From NCBI GenBank assembly GCA_003158855.1, contig PMLJ01000023.1:1-51941 (forward strand): a stretch of DNA of 51,941 nucleotides. Reading direction: 5' to 3'. The translations under genes were made by a program, and so were the position numbers. Shown here one piece after another: positions 24,746 to 33,683 of this stretch. Every line of letters begins with the position of its first letter. Position 1 is the stretch's first letter. The notes below the pieces were generated by a model. It was given only the letters and a program-made list of their open reading frames with translations, searched no databases and had not been told where the DNA came from. The stretch is from Acidimicrobiaceae bacterium (GTDB lineage Bacteria > Actinomycetota > Acidimicrobiia > Acidimicrobiales > RAAP-2).

Positions 24746-25107
24746 CGCGCGCGGTCGCGGTCGCTACCCCACTCTTGGTCGCGAGCCTGGCGCTCAGTTC
24801 GTGTGGCACCGGCACAGCCGTCGCCGACGCTCGCGCCTCATGCGTCTTCGTGCACAAGGCCCTCGTGCTGCAGACAAGGAGCGAAGCGGCCGGCGTCTCG
24901 TCTGCTGAGCAGGCAACACTGCAGGCGAATGCCCTCAGCGAACTGTTGAAGGGAACCCAGCTCGCCGCCGACGCGACGTCCGCCGACGGAAGCTGGAATC
25001 CGTTGGAGACGACCGTCAACGAGGCCGAACGGGTCCCCTTGGCGAATCTGGTCCCGGCTCTGACACGACTCTGCCGGGTCGCGAACTCCACATCGCCCTA
25101 TCTCTAG
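24733..25107 (+). CDS. Small putative lipoprotein
   Basis: A 124-residue protein with a signal peptide and lipobox: basic start MARLTRAV, hydrophobic core, then LALSSC with the cysteine at about residue 24. The mature part is mainly helical with two further cysteines (SCVFVHK and RLCRVAN), which could form a disulfide. It would be anchored to the outer face of the membrane. The GTG start lies within the end of the preceding gene. I do not recognise the family. Confidence 0.65.
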   Translation: MARLTRAVAVATPLLVASLALSSCGTGTAVADARASCVFVHKALVLQTRSEAAGVSSAEQATLQANALSELLKGTQLAADATSADGSWNPLETTVNEAERVPLANLVPALTRLCRVANSTSPYL

Positions 25108-25114
25108 CTAGGGG

Positions 25115-25453
25115 CTAGCGGGGAAAGCGCTCGTACAGCCAGGCGAGCGAATCCTCTTCGAGCATGGCGTCTTCCCAGCCCTGCAGCTTGTCCTCGAGCC
25201 CGGCCAGCGAGGGGACTTTTCCGATGACCACCACCGTCAGGTCGCTGATCAACTCGTCGGACACCAGGAAGTCACCGAAGATGTCCTCATTGACGACGGC
25301 CTCGGGCTCGACCATCAGGTAGAGCTCGCCAGTCGCTTCCACCCAGGAAAGTTCGTACTCGTTGTCCGAGGCGTCGGTCCACTCCGAGCCAAATTCAAAC
25401 TCTGCGCTTTCGCGGCGAGCTTCGTTCTGTTCGTAAAAGGCTTCGATGTCCAT
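25115..25453 (-). CDS. Small acidic hypothetical protein
   Basis: A 112-residue, very acidic soluble protein beginning MDIEAFYEQNEARRES. The pattern (FGSEWTDASDNEYELSWVEATGELY, in which beta strands alternate with turns, then a helical C-terminus with DSLAWLYERFPR) suggests a small alpha/beta fold. It recalls short actinobacterial proteins of unknown function, but I cannot name a family. It is encoded opposite to both neighbours and lies eight bases from the stop of the lipoprotein gene. Confidence 0.65.
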   Translation of the reverse strand: MDIEAFYEQNEARRESAEFEFGSEWTDASDNEYELSWVEATGELYLMVEPEAVVNEDIFGDFLVSDELISDLTVVVIGKVPSLAGLEDKLQGWEDAMLEEDSLAWLYERFPR

Positions 25454-25589
25454 GTCCCAAGACTACGTCGCGGCTATGTGCGCCGTGAAGTGCGCGCCCG
25501 AGGGCACGCTGACGGTAATGAGAAAAGGACTCAAACGATGCGCCGCGTGGGTAGTCGTCCGGTGCGCGCTCGGCCCTGTACTGGGCGCC

Positions 25590-26291
25590 ATGACAACCAA
25601 GACAGATCTCCTAGGACAGCTACGACGTGAGTGGGAACGAGCAGGACGGACCAGCGAGGCGAGGGAGGCGCTCGCTATCCTGCACCAACGGCACCAATCT
25701 CTCGGCCTTGACGCCTTGAGCGACCTTTGCGACGTCGTGAATGTGCTCGAGGCAGGCGGGGGCAGAGGCGTCCTGGAGAGGGCCGAGATCGTCCGGGCGC
25801 TGCTCGAAGAGGCGGCGAACACGATGCTCCACCGGACCCTGCTGCAGACGATGATCCCGGGCATTGTGAGCGTGTGCCGCCAGCTTCGTTTCGGCGACGG
25901 CATCATCAGGGATCCGAGCGAGACGCTCGCCATGGCACTCGGCCTCGCGAGTGAGCTGCTCGTGGACTGGGCCGGCCAATCGCGCCAGTACGCCGCGCCC
26001 GACATTCTCTCGGCGCTGCGCGGACGCCTGCGCCGCTGGCTGTTGAAAGAGAAGGCCGCCCTCTGCGCGGTGTCGTACTTCGAGCAAGGCGACGAGCCGG
26101 CCACCGAGGACTCTCCGCTCCTCGCGCGTCTCACCAGCTTCCGAGGCAGCCAGTACGACCGGCTCGCTCGTCTGACGTACGCGCGGGTCTTCGAGGGAAG
26201 GTCGTTGCGCGAACTCGCCAGCGAGGACTGCTCCTCCCAAGGTTCGTTGCAAGCCGAGCTCCAGCACTTTGCAGTTCGCCATCTCATCTAG
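25590..26291 (+). CDS. Hypothetical helical protein with a possible C-terminal helix-turn-helix
   Basis: A 233-residue cytosolic protein, predicted all-helical. The last 60 residues (QYDRLARLTYARVFEGRSLRELA followed by a charged helix) look like a sigma-region-4 or helix-turn-helix module, though without a clear family match. The N-terminus (REALAILHQRHQSLGLDAL) is also helical. The start is not certain: ATG 25590 lacks a clear ribosome binding site and the frame is open from 25446. It precedes two genes for a secreted protein and a membrane BTAD regulator on the same strand, so it may belong to that unit. Confidence 0.6.
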   Translation: MTTKTDLLGQLRREWERAGRTSEAREALAILHQRHQSLGLDALSDLCDVVNVLEAGGGRGVLERAEIVRALLEEAANTMLHRTLLQTMIPGIVSVCRQLRFGDGIIRDPSETLAMALGLASELLVDWAGQSRQYAAPDILSALRGRLRRWLLKEKAALCAVSYFEQGDEPATEDSPLLARLTSFRGSQYDRLARLTYARVFEGRSLRELASEDCSSQGSLQAELQHFAVRHLI

Positions 26292-26356
26292 ACCACGCGA
26301 AGGGCTTTTACCCGTGAATAGCAATTTGTCATCAATACCCCTAACCTGCGAGAACC

Positions 26357-26908
26357 ATGGTGAGCCACCGTTATTCCTTTCGAAGCGCCCACCTCGTGAT
26401 GTGGTCGAGTCCCTTGCTGCTGCTCGTGCTGGTCTTCACGCTGACGAATTCGACGAAAACCCCGGCCAGCTCCGCACCGGCGCACCACACCTCGCAGCCA
26501 ACGAGTCCGACTACCTCAGTCCCGGTCGCGACCACGAGCAGAGCGACAATGACCACGGTGGCCAAGAGCACGACGACAACGACGAGCGCAGCCAGCGTCG
26601 CGCCCTACGCCAACACGACAAGCTCGATCGCGAGGTCAGTCGCGCTCGCGCCCAGCGCGAACGCCTCGAGCGGGGCGCTCGAAGGAATCCTCGATCGCTC
26701 CTTCCCAGTAGCCGACGTGCCGCTCCAAGGGCCGGGGTCCTGGACGCTCACGACGAGCGCAGCAACGCGAAGCCTGCTCGCGTGCAGCGCAGCAAGCTCG
26801 CCGGTCGCCACCCGCGTCGTGATCAAGATCAGTCAGAGTTGCCAACTCGAAATCACCTCATCCAGTCCAGGGGTGTCGCAAACGTGGCAACTTATTCCAA
26901 CTCCGTAA
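26357..26908 (+). CDS. Threonine/serine-rich exported or membrane-anchored protein
   Basis: A 183-residue protein with an N-terminal signal anchor (about residues 14-30, MWSSPLLLLVLVFTL), a threonine/serine/alanine-rich linker (about 32-100) and a small C-terminal domain with two cysteines (LLACSAAS and ISQSCQLEIT) able to form a disulfide. The linker type is typical of extracytoplasmic spacer regions. The gene overlaps the downstream BTAD gene by 25 bases. No family was recognised. The role may be as an external partner of the membrane regulator encoded next. Confidence 0.65.
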   Translation: MVSHRYSFRSAHLVMWSSPLLLLVLVFTLTNSTKTPASSAPAHHTSQPTSPTTSVPVATTSRATMTTVAKSTTTTTSAASVAPYANTTSSIARSVALAPSANASSGALEGILDRSFPVADVPLQGPGSWTLTTSAATRSLLACSAASSPVATRVVIKISQSCQLEITSSSPGVSQTWQLIPTP

Positions 26909-28662
26909 GGCGATTTTCCACCGGCCCCCTGCACGGAACGGCGCTCGCGCTGTACTTCGTCCTGCTGCCCTACGTGGTGATCACGAAGTGGACTCTCACC
27001 CAGAACGAGGCCAACGGGACGCTGGTTCGGGTTCTGCTCGTGGCGCTAGGCGTCTTCTGGCTGGCCTTCCTCTTTCAAGTTGGCCACAACGTCGTGCGGC
27101 TGCGCAACGGCGTCGGACTCGGCGCGGGCGGCGCCGCGTGGCTTGCGGGACTCGTCGTTGCGATGCTCCCCTTCCTGATTCCGGCGCCGGCCTCCGCAGC
27201 CCCATCCAACGTCCACGGGCAGTCTGCGTTCAGCGCCCGGGCGTCGGACTCACCCTGGCTTGTCCACGCCAACGCAGCGGCGTCACGCCCGTCGAAAGAT
27301 CCGTCCCATGATCCCCTGCCGTCGCCCGCGCCGCTTTCATCAATCAGCGCGGTGCCGATGGCGCTGATGGCCAAGCGTCGCCACGACCTGCTTCGCCAGC
27401 AGCAGTTCGATACCGCAGAAGACCAGATTGACGACGTCGTCGAACTCTTGCGGGCCTACAACCCTGAATTGGTCGCCCGCGTCCGCTTTCTCACCGGCGT
27501 CGAGCGCAGTGGCGTCGTCCACGTGCCGAGCGACGTCGAACAGGGCGAGCGCTCCTACGACACTGACCCGTTGGTGGCGTGCGCGCTGGCCCAGGACGAC
27601 GACGGACTCTTCGTCGCCTTTTCGCGCGAGGGCGGTCAACTCAGCGTCGAGGCCAGTTGGAACAGCGACGACGTCACCGCGTCAGTGGTCGCGATGCACG
27701 AAGGACGGCTCGTCTTCGTCGCGAACGAGACCGAGTTGCTGCGGGCGCTAGCGACGCGGGTGCTGCGAAACACCATGGTCGTGTACCTCGGTTCGGCGAC
27801 TGACCTCGATGACGAGCTTCGAGCGTGCTGTGTCACCCTCAATCCGCTGCTACGGGCTGAGCCCGCCGCCCGCTTCGACTTCTCCCGGGTCGGCACTCAG
27901 GCCGTCGCGCCGAGCACCCCGACGAGCGACGTTCGGGTTGAACTGCTGCGCGCCGACCCCCAGATCAGCGGACTCGGTGAACCGTTCACGCCCACACTTC
28001 GTCGGCGGTGCATTGAAATGGTCGCGTACCTGGCCCTTCATAGGGGCGAGCCCGTCACTGGAGAGCGCCTACGTTCGCGGGTACTCACCCACGCCGACGT
28101 TGAGGCGTCCAACCGGACCCTAGCCAACACCGCGAGCGCAGTGAGGCGAAGCCTGGGGGCGAGCGCCAAGGGCCCGCGACTTCATGCGGTCACGTCCTCG
28201 GGGCTCTACGCCACCCACGGCGTGACGAGCGACGTGGAGATCTTCCACACTCTCGTGTCCAGGGCCCGCGGCCTCGGCGTCACAGAGGCTGCACCGCTCG
28301 TGCACGAGGCTCTCCTGCTCGTGCACGGCGAACCGTTGGCGAGCGCCCTTCGAGGATTCGAGTGGTTCCTCGCCGAAGGGCACAACGCCAGCCTGCAGCG
28401 CGACGGCGAGTGGGCGGCTCTCGTGCTGCACCACGACGCGATGAACCACGAGAGCTACGAATTGGCGTTCTGGTCGCTGCAGCAGGGTCTGCTCATCGAC
28501 CCGTACAGCGATGTGCTGCTCGAAGCGCTCGCCCGGGTCCCGCGCCTACGCCAGTTTGGCGGCGATCGAACCGGCGGTGCGAAGGACGAGGCCGTCGGCT
28601 CCGGCGGCGCTGTAGCGGTGAGCTGGTCGTTCAATCGCCTCGGTAATCAAATCAGCCAATAA
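26884..28662 (+). CDS. Membrane-anchored BTAD-domain protein
   Basis: A 592-residue protein with three hydrophobic segments near the N-terminus (about residues 17-33, 40-62 and 75-98), a proline/serine/alanine-rich linker, a middle alpha/beta region, and a C-terminal winged-helix plus bacterial transcriptional activator (BTAD) helical repeat region (SNRTLANTASAVRRSLGA; then LLVHGEPLASALRGFEW and YELAFWSLQQGLLIDPYSD). Similar membrane BTAD proteins, often with LysM domains, occur in actinobacterial pilus and secretion loci; no LysM is visible here. The GTG start at 26884 is inferred. Its last 117 bases overlap the convergent ddl gene. Confidence 0.75.
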   Translation: MATYSNSVRRFSTGPLHGTALALYFVLLPYVVITKWTLTQNEANGTLVRVLLVALGVFWLAFLFQVGHNVVRLRNGVGLGAGGAAWLAGLVVAMLPFLIPAPASAAPSNVHGQSAFSARASDSPWLVHANAAASRPSKDPSHDPLPSPAPLSSISAVPMALMAKRRHDLLRQQQFDTAEDQIDDVVELLRAYNPELVARVRFLTGVERSGVVHVPSDVEQGERSYDTDPLVACALAQDDDGLFVAFSREGGQLSVEASWNSDDVTASVVAMHEGRLVFVANETELLRALATRVLRNTMVVYLGSATDLDDELRACCVTLNPLLRAEPAARFDFSRVGTQAVAPSTPTSDVRVELLRADPQISGLGEPFTPTLRRRCIEMVAYLALHRGEPVTGERLRSRVLTHADVEASNRTLANTASAVRRSLGASAKGPRLHAVTSSGLYATHGVTSDVEIFHTLVSRARGLGVTEAAPLVHEALLLVHGEPLASALRGFEWFLAEGHNASLQRDGEWAALVLHHDAMNHESYELAFWSLQQGLLIDPYSDVLLEALARVPRLRQFGGDRTGGAKDEAVGSGGAVAVSWSFNRLGNQISQ

Positions 28663-29652
28663 TTGGGAGAAGTCCAGGGGCGGCTCGACGAAGAGGTGCT
28701 TCGAGAGCGAGCCGGGAATCGTGTTGATCTCGTTGACGAACAGTTCGGTCTCGTTGGCGAGGAAGTCAATGCGGGCGACGCCACGAACCGACGCCAACTC
28801 GGCGATGATTCTCGCGCTCGATGCAATCGCCTCAGCTTGCCCCTCGGCCAGCACCGCGGGGAGCTCGCGCGGGGCGGACACCATCCCCTCGCCGCCGACG
28901 TACTTGTCGCGGTAGTCGAGGATCTCTGCGGCGTCGGACCTGCGAATCGGCTTCTCGATGGAGGACAGCGACAGCGTGGGATATGTGCGCAGGGCAATCT
29001 GCACGTCGGTGAGGTCCCGTCGAAACGGCTCGACGACACAGCCGCGCGACATGTGCACGTTGGCGTTGAGTCGGGCCTTCGCCGTCGCAAGGTCGGTGAC
29101 GACATCAATACCAATCGACGAACCACCGAAACGAGGCTTCAAGATGTACGGGCCGTCAAAGGGCAGCGACGTCGTGTCGGGGGTCAGAAGCGCCCGGGGC
29201 AAGGTCGCAAGCCCGGCGCTCGCGATAACCGCGCCGAACGCCCACTTGTCCATCCCGAGCGCAGCTCCTGCGACGGTGGGCCCGCTGTAGTTCACGCCCG
29301 CCAGGTCGAGAGCCGCCTGCAGCGATCCATCCTCACCCGGCCCGCCGTGCGTGCAAAGAATCACCGCTTCGAGGTCCGTACGACGGTCCTTGCCCATCCG
29401 CCCGCCCGCCGAAAAGAACCCGCCCTGGTCTCCCACGCGCAGGCTCAGTTCGCTCGAACCCTTGGGCAGCCCGTCGAGAAACGACTCGGCTTCGGCGTCC
29501 GCGGGGACGCTGAAGAACGCGCCGGTCTTGGTCCAGTAGATACCGAGCGGGTCCTTCTTCGTCTTTTGCAGCTCTCGCAGGGCCAGCAGACCCGTCAGGA
29601 TAGAAATATCATGCTCGGGAGTCGGTCCCCCGAAGAGCACTCCAATAGTCAC
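28546..29652 (-). CDS. ddl: D-alanine--D-alanine ligase
   Basis: A 368-residue ATP-grasp ligase that makes D-Ala-D-Ala for peptidoglycan precursors in the cytosol. It opens with VLFGGPTPEHDISILTG (the family GGxSxEHxVS loop), followed by CTHGGPGEDGSLQAALDLAG, ILKPRFGGSSIGI (ATP lysine) and FVNEINTIPGSL (metal and substrate site). The GTG start has GAGG six bases upstream. It follows murF by 30 bases in the same operon, a logical pairing because MurF uses the Ddl product. D-lactate-type resistance specificity is not evident by eye. Confidence 0.93.
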   Translation of the reverse strand: MTIGVLFGGPTPEHDISILTGLLALRELQKTKKDPLGIYWTKTGAFFSVPADAEAESFLDGLPKGSSELSLRVGDQGGFFSAGGRMGKDRRTDLEAVILCTHGGPGEDGSLQAALDLAGVNYSGPTVAGAALGMDKWAFGAVIASAGLATLPRALLTPDTTSLPFDGPYILKPRFGGSSIGIDVVTDLATAKARLNANVHMSRGCVVEPFRRDLTDVQIALRTYPTLSLSSIEKPIRRSDAAEILDYRDKYVGGEGMVSAPRELPAVLAEGQAEAIASSARIIAELASVRGVARIDFLANETELFVNEINTIPGSLSKHLFVEPPLDFSQLLADLITEAIERPAHRYSAAGADGLVLRTAGSIAAKLA

Positions 29653-29682
29653 CGAACACCTCGCAACAACGCCATCAAGAAA

Positions 29683-31266
29683 TCAAGAGTAGTGGTCGGG
29701 CAGGTCGTTGAGGTACAGCACCCCGTCTCCCGCGACGAGCGACGAGCGCACCCAGGCCACCGCCTCGTCACGTGTGTCGAAGCGCCGGACCGGCTCTTCG
29801 TAGCCAATTTGCAGGGCTTTCGCGTTGGTGCGGCCCACCACCACGAGCTCCGCGCCGTTCGCCGCGACCTTCTGGGCGAGCGAGATATTCTCGCCGTGCT
29901 GGTCACTACCGAGCTCGATCAGCCCCGGGGTCACCACCACGCGCCGCCCGCTCAGCGGCAACGACCGCAGAAGAGCGATCGCCGAGGCGGCACTCGCGGG
30001 ATTCGCGTTGAAGGTGTCATCGATCACCATCACGCCCGACGCCGCGGTCACCACGTTGGAACGGTTCGCCACCGGGGTCACCCTCTCGAGCCTGGCGGCG
30101 ATGTCGTCGGGTCCGACGCCCAATTCGAGCGCCGCCGCGATGGCGCACGCCAGATTCGTTGGCTGAACGCCCTGGATCTGACGCATCGTCGCCGTCTTCA
30201 ACCCGTCGACCAACACCTCCCATTCGCCGTCCTGCCCGCGCACCCGTACCTGCACCGAGGCCGACGGGTTCGTGGAGCCGGCGGTGCGAACCCGCTTGTC
30301 CGCACCCTGGAGCTTCTCGGGCCATCGCGCGAGCCGTGAATCGTCGATGTTCACGATCACCGTCCTCGCCTTCTCAGTGATCTCGAACTTCGCCCTCTCG
30401 ATGACGTCCAGGGATTTCATCCGTTCAAGATGGACCGGCCCGATCGCGGTCACGACCGCGATCTCCGGGGGGCACCACGAGCAGAGCTCGGCGATCTCTC
30501 CCGGACCGTAGGTACCCATCTCGGCAATGAAGACACGGGTGCCGTCGGCGAGATTCTCATTAATCGCTCGAGAAAGCCCGGCCCGGTTGTTGAAGCTTCG
30601 CGGCGATGCGACGACGCCGTCGCTGCCACCGAGCAGGTCCGCCAGATGGTTCTTGGTGGAGGTCTTGCCGTAGGAGCCGGTGATCGCGACGATGCGGGGA
30701 CGAACGCGGCCAAGCCGCTCGACGGCTTGATCGACAAAGTTCTGAGACCGGCGGTGTTCATAGGGCTTCAGTACCCGCGCGCCGAGGTCCAGCAGGACCG
30801 GCACCGCCCAGACCGTCGCGAGCGCCAACAGCCAGGGACGCGACGTGAAGACGCCGCCCACGCCAATGAAAACCGCCGCTACCGTCACCAGGACTGACAC
30901 TGTCGTGAGCCGACGCGTCCACCGGAGCTTGCTGGTTCGTCCCCTTATCGAAAGACCGACCGGACAGAAGACGCCGTAGACGATCGAAATCAACACCGCC
31001 GCGACGTCGGATCGAAGAGCCACGGAGACCGCCAGCGCCAGCACGAGCAGATGAGTGAGGGTGACCGGCCGACTCTTCTTCGAACGCTCGACCGACTTGG
31101 CGGAGCTCACCTGGGGTGAGGACCAGCGGCCGAGGAATCGGCTCATGGAACCCGGCTCGTAGTGCTCTCGCTGCAGGACACGAAGCCAACGAAGCATCTG
31201 CGCGATGAACGCGACCCCTATGCCCAGCGCGAGAACGACGTCGAAGACAACGCTGCCCACGCTCAC
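29683..31266 (-). CDS. murF: MurF-type Mur ligase with an N-terminal membrane domain
   Basis: A 527-residue protein. The C-terminal two thirds is a Mur ligase: ATP loop ITGSYGKTSTKNHL near residue 180, FNNRAGLSRAINE, AEMGTYGPGEIAEL, and the middle-domain VIDDTFNANPASA block, matching MurF (UDP-MurNAc-tripeptide:D-Ala-D-Ala ligase). The N-terminal 170 residues carry about four hydrophobic spans (about 8-26, 70-90, 112-130, 135-152), which ordinary cytosolic MurF lacks. It therefore seems tethered to the membrane where lipid I is made. Its GTG overlaps the stop of the alpha/beta hydrolase gene (GTGA); ddl follows. It is known that a few lineages carry such extended MurF proteins, but I cannot name them with certainty. 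Confidence 0.85.
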   Translation of the reverse strand: MSVGSVVFDVVLALGIGVAFIAQMLRWLRVLQREHYEPGSMSRFLGRWSSPQVSSAKSVERSKKSRPVTLTHLLVLALAVSVALRSDVAAVLISIVYGVFCPVGLSIRGRTSKLRWTRRLTTVSVLVTVAAVFIGVGGVFTSRPWLLALATVWAVPVLLDLGARVLKPYEHRRSQNFVDQAVERLGRVRPRIVAITGSYGKTSTKNHLADLLGGSDGVVASPRSFNNRAGLSRAINENLADGTRVFIAEMGTYGPGEIAELCSWCPPEIAVVTAIGPVHLERMKSLDVIERAKFEITEKARTVIVNIDDSRLARWPEKLQGADKRVRTAGSTNPSASVQVRVRGQDGEWEVLVDGLKTATMRQIQGVQPTNLACAIAAALELGVGPDDIAARLERVTPVANRSNVVTAASGVMVIDDTFNANPASAASAIALLRSLPLSGRRVVVTPGLIELGSDQHGENISLAQKVAANGAELVVVGRTNAKALQIGYEEPVRRFDTRDEAVAWVRSSLVAGDGVLYLNDLPDHYS

Positions 31267-32036
31267 GAAAGCGCCTCCCTTACCACAGACGCCAGCTCAC
31301 GAGGGGCCTCGGTGGGCAGCAGATGGCCGACTCCCGCGACGACGCGCAAGGTGTGGGGGCTGCTGATCAGCGCGCTGGCCCGCTCGGCGACCTCGATCGG
31401 CACGTCTACGTCGTTCGAGCCCCACACCATCAGCACCGGCGCTCGGAGCTGAGCGAGTTCGGGCTCGTAGCTTTCGTTCACCATCGCAACCAGCACGTCG
31501 CGAAGGATGCCGCTGGCGTTGCGATAGTCAGTGGAACCGAAGCGCTGGCGGGCGCTCTCCATCCTCTCGTCGCTCACGAGGCGCTTCGCGTGAAGGGCCC
31601 GAGCCATCCGGTAGCGAAGCGGCGGCTTAGCCGGAGAGTTTCGCCGCACGAGCGGCACCCCGGTCAGGACAATCGCCTTCACCAGTTCGGGATGGGTGGC
31701 GCCGATCACCGTCGCGATGCGACCGCCGAACGAGTGCCCCACGAGGGTCAGGGGCTCGTCGGAGATCTCGCGCAGGGCTCTGATCAAGAGGTCCGCGTAG
31801 GTTCGAGCCCCGCCCGCGACCGTTGGTAGCGGTGATGATCCAAAGCCCGGAAGGTCGAACGCCACGGATCCGACGCCCTCGGACGCCAGTTGCGCGGCGC
31901 TGGCTGAGAAGTCCTCGCCCCGGCGAGCCCAGCCGTGGAGCCACACTACCCGGATCGGGCCTTCGCCGTATAGCTCACCAAAGAGATTCCCGTCGCCGTA
32001 GGCACGCAGCACGTCCTTCAGGTTACTGACATGCAA
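31263..32036 (-). CDS. Alpha/beta hydrolase-fold enzyme
   Basis: A hydrolase of about 250 residues with nucleophile serine in VGHSFGGRI, acid in VWGSNDVDVP and histidine in GVGHLLPTE, and the oxyanion HGW motif in VVWLHGWARRG. Substrate is unknown. The longest frame starts at a TTG (32036); a GTG at 32012, preceded at seven bases by TAACCT (a leaderless-type -10), starts just before the conserved domain and may be the real start. It is the first gene of an operon with murF and ddl, so a role in cell-envelope metabolism is possible. Confidence 0.85.
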   Translation of the reverse strand: MHVSNLKDVLRAYGDGNLFGELYGEGPIRVVWLHGWARRGEDFSASAAQLASEGVGSVAFDLPGFGSSPLPTVAGGARTYADLLIRALREISDEPLTLVGHSFGGRIATVIGATHPELVKAIVLTGVPLVRRNSPAKPPLRYRMARALHAKRLVSDERMESARQRFGSTDYRNASGILRDVLVAMVNESYEPELAQLRAPVLMVWGSNDVDVPIEVAERASALISSPHTLRVVAGVGHLLPTEAPRELASVVREALS

Positions 32037-32084
32037 ACACCCACTAGGAACGCGTCACGCCGTGCCGGTAGCGTCAAGAGAACT

Positions 32085-33683
32085 ATGACCGACCAGTTGG
32101 CCTACTCCGACAACATGCTCGTGGGTCTCACGCCCGAGCAGCGTGAAGCCGTCACGTCGCCGGCGAGGCGTCTCTTGGTGCGCGCGACTGCCGGATCGGG
32201 CAAGACCCACGTCCTCACCCTTCGCATCCAGCGACGGATCGCCGTGGGCGAGGTCGACGCGGACCAGGTCCTCGCAATGACCTTCACGAGAAGAGCCGGC
32301 GATGAACTGCGCCGCAGGCTCTTTCGCGCGGGAATCCGCGACATCAGAGCCGGCACCTTCCACCGAGCCGCGTTGTCGCTAGTCAACCAATACCGCGAGG
32401 ACCATCACCTGAAACCTCTCGTCATTGAGTCGAACCGTCGAAGGTTGGTGGCGGCACTCGCGGCGCAGCTGAGGCAGAGCGGCGACCTGCACCTGGAGGA
32501 TTGGCAGCTGCCGCGACTGGAGCAGGAGATCGGCTGGGCCCTGAGCCAGGGTTTCAATGGCGCGCTCTACGCCAAGAGCGCCAAAAGGCTTCGCCGCGAT
32601 GCCCCGCTGCCGCCCGCGCAGTTCGCCGATGTGCTCGACCGCTACGTCGGGCTCTGTCGAAGTCGCGGGGTCCTCGACTTCGACCTGCTGCTGAGCGAAG
32701 CCATTGCGCTGCTGCGCGACGATCCCAACGTGCTCGCCTCGTTCCGCCACCGCAACAAGTCGATCTACGTGGACGAAACCCAGGACATGAACCCCCTCCA
32801 GTTCATGCTGCTGCGTCACATGGCCGGCGACGATCCCGACCTGTTCTGCGTGGGCGACCCCAACCAGTCGATCTACGGATTCAACGGGGCGAATCCTCAA
32901 CTCCTGAGTGAGATCATCCGAACGTGGCCCGACACGGTGGTCCTCGACCTCACCCGCAACCACCGTTCGACCGCGAACATCATCGCGGTCGCCAACACGC
33001 TGCTCGAAGAGGGCGCCCAGGGAATCATCCCGGCAAAGGATGAGGGCGACGTGCCAATGGTGCGGAGCTACAACACCGACGAGCAAGAGGCCGAGCACGT
33101 GGCGACCTGGCTGAGCGCCAAGCATCAGCCCGGGAGCCCGTGGAGATCGATGGCGGTGCTCGCTCGCACCAACACCCAGCTCGAGCTCATCGCCAGTTAC
33201 CTCGAGGCACACGGCGTCCCTTGCGAACGCCGCGGGCCCGAACACTCGCCGGCCTCTGACGTTCTCGCCGCTTCCGAGACGTGGCGGCGCATCGACCATG
33301 ACCACAAGGACGCGGTCGCCTTGTCGACGATCCACCGCGCCAAGGGCCTCGAGTTCCAGCACGTCGCCGCGATCGGCTGGGCCGAGGGTCAACTGCCGAA
33401 CTACAACGCGACAACCGGCGCCCAGCTCGCCGAGGAGCAACGGTTGGCCTACGTGGCGCTCAGCCGGGCCGAGGACTCCCTCCTCATCACCTGGAGCCGG
33501 GGGCGAAACGACCCCCGCTACCCCGACCGGGCTCCCTCGAGGTTTCTCGCGCCGATCGAGAAGGTCATCAGCGAAATCGAGCAGCGAAACGCTCCGCTCA
33601 CGGGTGAAGCTCGCAAGGCGCGCCTCACCGCGATCCGGCGCGAACTCGAGCAGGCGCTCGACGAAGGTAACGTGACGCTGTAG
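32085..33683 (+). CDS. UvrD/PcrA-type superfamily 1 helicase
   Basis: A 532-residue DNA helicase with all core motifs: Walker A ATAGSGKTHVL, Ia MTFTRRAGDELR, II VDETQDMNPLQF, III CVGDPNQSIYGFNGAN, IV LTRNHRSTANII, V STIHRAKGLEFQHV and VI YVALSRAEDSLL. It is shorter than full UvrD/PcrA (about 720-780 residues), with reduced 2B and C-terminal regions and no HRDC domain. The ATG at 32085 is preceded by AAGAGA. It unwinds DNA in repair or recombination. The stop overlaps the next gene (TAGTG), joining it to metabolic genes, which is unexpected for a helicase. Confidence 0.9.
   Translation: MTDQLAYSDNMLVGLTPEQREAVTSPARRLLVRATAGSGKTHVLTLRIQRRIAVGEVDADQVLAMTFTRRAGDELRRRLFRAGIRDIRAGTFHRAALSLVNQYREDHHLKPLVIESNRRRLVAALAAQLRQSGDLHLEDWQLPRLEQEIGWALSQGFNGALYAKSAKRLRRDAPLPPAQFADVLDRYVGLCRSRGVLDFDLLLSEAIALLRDDPNVLASFRHRNKSIYVDETQDMNPLQFMLLRHMAGDDPDLFCVGDPNQSIYGFNGANPQLLSEIIRTWPDTVVLDLTRNHRSTANIIAVANTLLEEGAQGIIPAKDEGDVPMVRSYNTDEQEAEHVATWLSAKHQPGSPWRSMAVLARTNTQLELIASYLEAHGVPCERRGPEHSPASDVLAASETWRRIDHDHKDAVALSTIHRAKGLEFQHVAAIGWAEGQLPNYNATTGAQLAEEQRLAYVALSRAEDSLLITWSRGRNDPRYPDRAPSRFLAPIEKVISEIEQRNAPLTGEARKARLTAIRRELEQALDEGNVTL

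Noticed and set aside
28663-30339. A 558-codon plus-strand frame opposite ddl and murF
   Set aside because: Spans two well-supported minus-strand genes; arginine-rich translation with no motif.
32379-33440. A 353-codon minus-strand frame opposite the helicase
   Set aside because: Shadow of the UvrD-type gene, whose seven motifs are all present on the plus strand.
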